A DNA stretch of 64,000 nt, from assembly GCA_030278955.1 (NCBI GenBank), contig JAOANR010000003.1, forward strand, positions 36,660,054 to 36,724,053, given 5' to 3'. A program made the position numbers and the translations under genes. The DNA comes from Hygrophila difformis (Eukaryota > Streptophyta > Magnoliopsida > Lamiales > Acanthaceae). The notes under the pieces were generated by a model, which had not been told where the DNA came from, did no database searches, and saw only the letters and a program-made list of their open reading frames with translations. Positions 61,451 to 64,000 of the stretch are shown here, piece after piece (positions within the stretch are counted from its first letter, which is position 1; each line of letters begins with the position of its first letter).

Positions 61451-64000
61451 AAGAGGGAAGATTTGGTCATGGGGCCGGAACAGCCTCAGAACCAAAATGG
61501 GCGGAACGGAAATAACCAGGGGTATAGACCCCCTCAAAACCAATTTAGGCCGCCGAATCAGAACCAGAACCAACGACCTCCGCCACCACAGAATCAAAAC
61601 CAACAGCAAAATCAGCAGCAGAATGCGAATCAGCAGGGCAACCAAGGACGCCCTATGGGGAGGCACAACGTGGTTAACCAAGCAGACGTGCCTGCATAGG
61701 GAGAAGTGATGGCAGGTACATTTCAGGTTTTGAATACACCCCTTAGAGTTCTATTTGATTCTGAATCTAGTTGCTCAATCATAGCATCAAGGATAGTGTC
61801 TGAGTTAGATCTACCTAAGTGCGAGAGAATTAGCTTAGGAATTCAATTGCCTTCTGGAGAAGTAGTATCTTGCTCTAAACGATATAACGGAATTCCTATA
61901 GTGATAAAGAACGTAGAATTCTTCGCGAACTTAGTAGAATTTAACTTAAGAGACTTTGATATCATACTGGGGATGGATTGGTTATCCCAGTATAAGGCAG
62001 TGATCGAATGCTAAAAGAAAAAGATCACCTTGTCAAAAAGTAGGGGAAAGAGAGTTATCTTTTACTCTCAGCCCCCTAAGAAGAGTAACAAAATCGTTAG
62101 TGCACTCAAACTAAGTAACTTGATGCGAAGGGGTATGAGCTATGTGCGTGCTACGTGCACAACCTTGAGGCAGAAGAGAACAAGGTTGATAGCATACCAG
62201 TGGTAAGAGAATACCGGATGTGTTTCCTGAAGACATCCCGGGAATGCCACCTGAGAGAGATCTTGAATTCACGATAGATCTCATCCCGGGCACAGAGCCT
62301 GTCTCAAAAGCTCCGTACCGGATGGCACCACTGGAAATGAAGGAGTTAAAGGACCAACTCGAAGAGCTGTTAGGGAAAGGGTACATAAGGCCGAGTACTT
62401 CCCCCTGGGGAGCACCGGTTTTATTTGTTAAGAAGAAAGATGGAGGATTACGTCTTTGCATAGACTACTGAGGGTTAAACCAAGTGACTATCAAGAATAA
62501 ATACCCTTTGCCGAGAATTGAGGATCTATTTGATCAACTGAAGGGAGCTTCAGTATTCTCGAAGATCGACTTGCGATCTGGGTATCACCAGTTGGGAATT
62601 GCCGAGAAAGACATCCCGAAGACGGCGTTCCGAACTCGATATGGCCACTACGAGTTCACAGTGTTATCCTTTGGGTTAACAAATGCTCCGGCAATGTTCA
62701 TGAACATCATGAACAATGTATTTCGAGAGCTATTAGATCAGTGTGTAGTGGTGTTCATTGATGACATCCTGATCTACTCGAAAAGCGAGGAGGGGCATGC
62801 CCAACACTTGCACCAAGTATTAAGAACCTTGCAGAGGAACCAACTATACGGCAAATTGTCCAAATGCGATTTTTGGTTGAAGGAGGTAGCATTTCTAGGA
62901 CATATAGTATCCGCTGATGGAGCTTCAGTGGATCCGGCAAAAGTCTGCCGTAACTGAATGGGCAACTCCAAAGAGCCAAACTTAGATAAGGAGTTTCCTT
63001 GGATTAGCCGGGTACTATAGACGGTTCGTGAAGGATTTTTCGAAAATCGCACGACCATTGACCCAGCTATTGAAGAAAGGAGTAAAATACGTGTGGACAG
63101 AGGCTTGTGAGACAGCGTTTCAAGAGCTGAAGAAACGACTCACAACCACACCCGTATTGACACTACCATCAGAGAATGGTGACTTCGAAGTTTACAGCGA
63201 TGCTTCGAAGGAAGGTTTAGGTTGTGTCTTGATGCAAGACTCGAGAGTCGTAGCGTATGCATCACGCCAACTAAAACCTCACGAGGAGAATTATCCGACA
63301 CACGACCTGGAGTTGGCAGCGGTCGTTTTCGCTCTAAAGATATGGAGACATTATCTTTATTGGCGGAAGTGTCGAATGTTCTCCGACCACAAGAGCTTGA
63401 AGTATATATTCACTCAGAAGGAGTTGAATTTGAGACATCGAAGGTGGTTGGAACTTATTAAGGACTACAATTTGGAGATAGCCTACCACGAGGGGAAGGA
63501 AAATGTGGTAAACGATGCCCTAAGCCGGAAAACCCAACACGTGACAAACTTGGTGGTAATTCCGCCGGCATTGTAAATGGATTTAGCGAGATTGGATGTG
63601 GAACTTGTGCATCCGGGCACAGTGAATGACACGATCAACGCTATGGTCGTAGAAACTCCAATATTGGACGAGATTAAGCTCGCCCAACCGGGCGACGCGA
63701 AACTCGAAAACATAAAGGTGTATATTGCCGAAGGAAAGGCAATAGGGTTTGCTGTCCACGAGGATGGAAGCATTCGCTTCAAAGGGAGATGGTGTGTGCC
63801 TCAAAAGTGTGCCGAGTTGAAGCGAAAGTTGATGGAGGAAGGGCACAACACGCCATACTCAGTGCATCCCGGAGGCGACAAGCTTTACAAAGATATAAAG
63901 AAGATCTATTGGTGGTCGGGAATGAAGAAAGAAGTGGCAGACTTCGTGGCGAAATGTCTCACCTGCCAAAAGGTTAAGGCAGTGCGACATAAACCCCTAG
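61451..64000 (+). pseudogene. pol: Element I pol: protease, RT, RNase H, integrase (partial)
   Basis: A Gln/Asn-rich linker leads to a TAG at 61697-61699. Protease follows with DSES where active copies have DSGA, so the catalytic loop glycine is lost. TAA at 62012-62014, then a frameshift before RT (62220). RT has TGA at 62469-62471 (CGA in G) and an intact FIDD. A 2-nt deletion near 62943 (compare H at 12566) shifts the frame before RNase H. There is a TAG in the connection region (near 62983), a TAA at 63574-63576, then the integrase zinc finger to the window end. Confidence 0.88.

Larger units (their letters stand above)
59527..64000 (+). mobile_element. Element I: decayed H-family element, gag-pol retained, cut by window end
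   Basis: Plus strand. LTR tail, PBS with one mismatch (TGGTAACAGAGC at 59634), leader repeats, coiled-coil remnant, gag, protease, RT, RNase H and part of integrase. RNase H and integrase are very close to H. Because it keeps gag-PR-RT and lacks the antisense gene, it shows what H looked like before its replacement. Confidence 0.9.

Noticed and set aside
60582..61681. Minus-strand ORFs of 289 and 191 aa opposite the I gag
   Set aside because: They mirror the conserved gag codons on the other strand; no independent start context or motif. Unlike the H and F antisense genes, they have no leader or intron and are absent in G.

Overview
This window looks like repeat-rich heterochromatin of a plant nuclear genome, most likely a large-genome angiosperm. 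I found no host gene, rRNA, tRNA gene or CRISPR array. Nearly every base belongs to nested Ty3/Gypsy LTR retrotransposons. Their polyproteins run gag, protease, reverse transcriptase (RT), RNase H, integrase (IN), then a C-terminal chromodomain, which is the chromovirus order and resembles the Tekay/Del group. All primer-binding sites match initiator-methionine tRNA (TGGTATCAGAGC). The species cannot be told from the sequence. Elements are lettered A to I here.

Layout. Element D (oldest, + strand) survives in pieces at 1-50, 2731-2875 and 34747-36001, the last with a broken gag. It was hit by solo LTR A (51-2730, target-site duplication (TSD) AAGAT) and by element B (2876-34746, minus strand, TSD GAATT). 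B was then hit in its integrase gene by element H (6429-17536, + strand, TSD GATTC) and in its 5' LTR by element C (22771-34509, minus strand, TSD CGTGG). The stretch 36002-37384 is unassigned. Element E (+) starts at 37385; its 5' LTR is split by the young element F (38903-48538, minus strand, TSD ATCTT), and its gag ends abruptly at about 51330. There it meets, in inverted orientation, element G (51331-59526, minus strand). G has the only uninterrupted gag-pol reading frame here but lacks its 3' end. G lies in the 3' tail of an LTR of element I (59527-64000, + strand, decayed), which runs off the window.

Shared architecture. Apart from G and I, every element lacks most of gag-pol, yet accessory parts persist. 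(1) A small coiled-coil ORF lies just inside the primer-binding site in B, C, F, G, H and I. (2) H and F carry an antisense gene with its own GC-rich leader, a 5' intron, and two reading frames that abut at TAG|ATG. (3) Every LTR family has two splice-donor-like sites about 175-190 nt apart and a branchpoint/polypyrimidine/AG acceptor further on, which predicts an intron inside the LTR. (4) That predicted intron carries family-specific hairpin arrays, some with compensatory stem changes. (5) Hairpins also sit at the pol stop codon and next to the polypurine tract (PPT).

Points 1-5 are the best candidates for undescribed biology. They suggest non-autonomous elements mobilised by relatives such as G, with structured intronic RNA that could separate unspliced genomic RNA from spliced mRNA. 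The sequence features are visible directly; the functions are inference.
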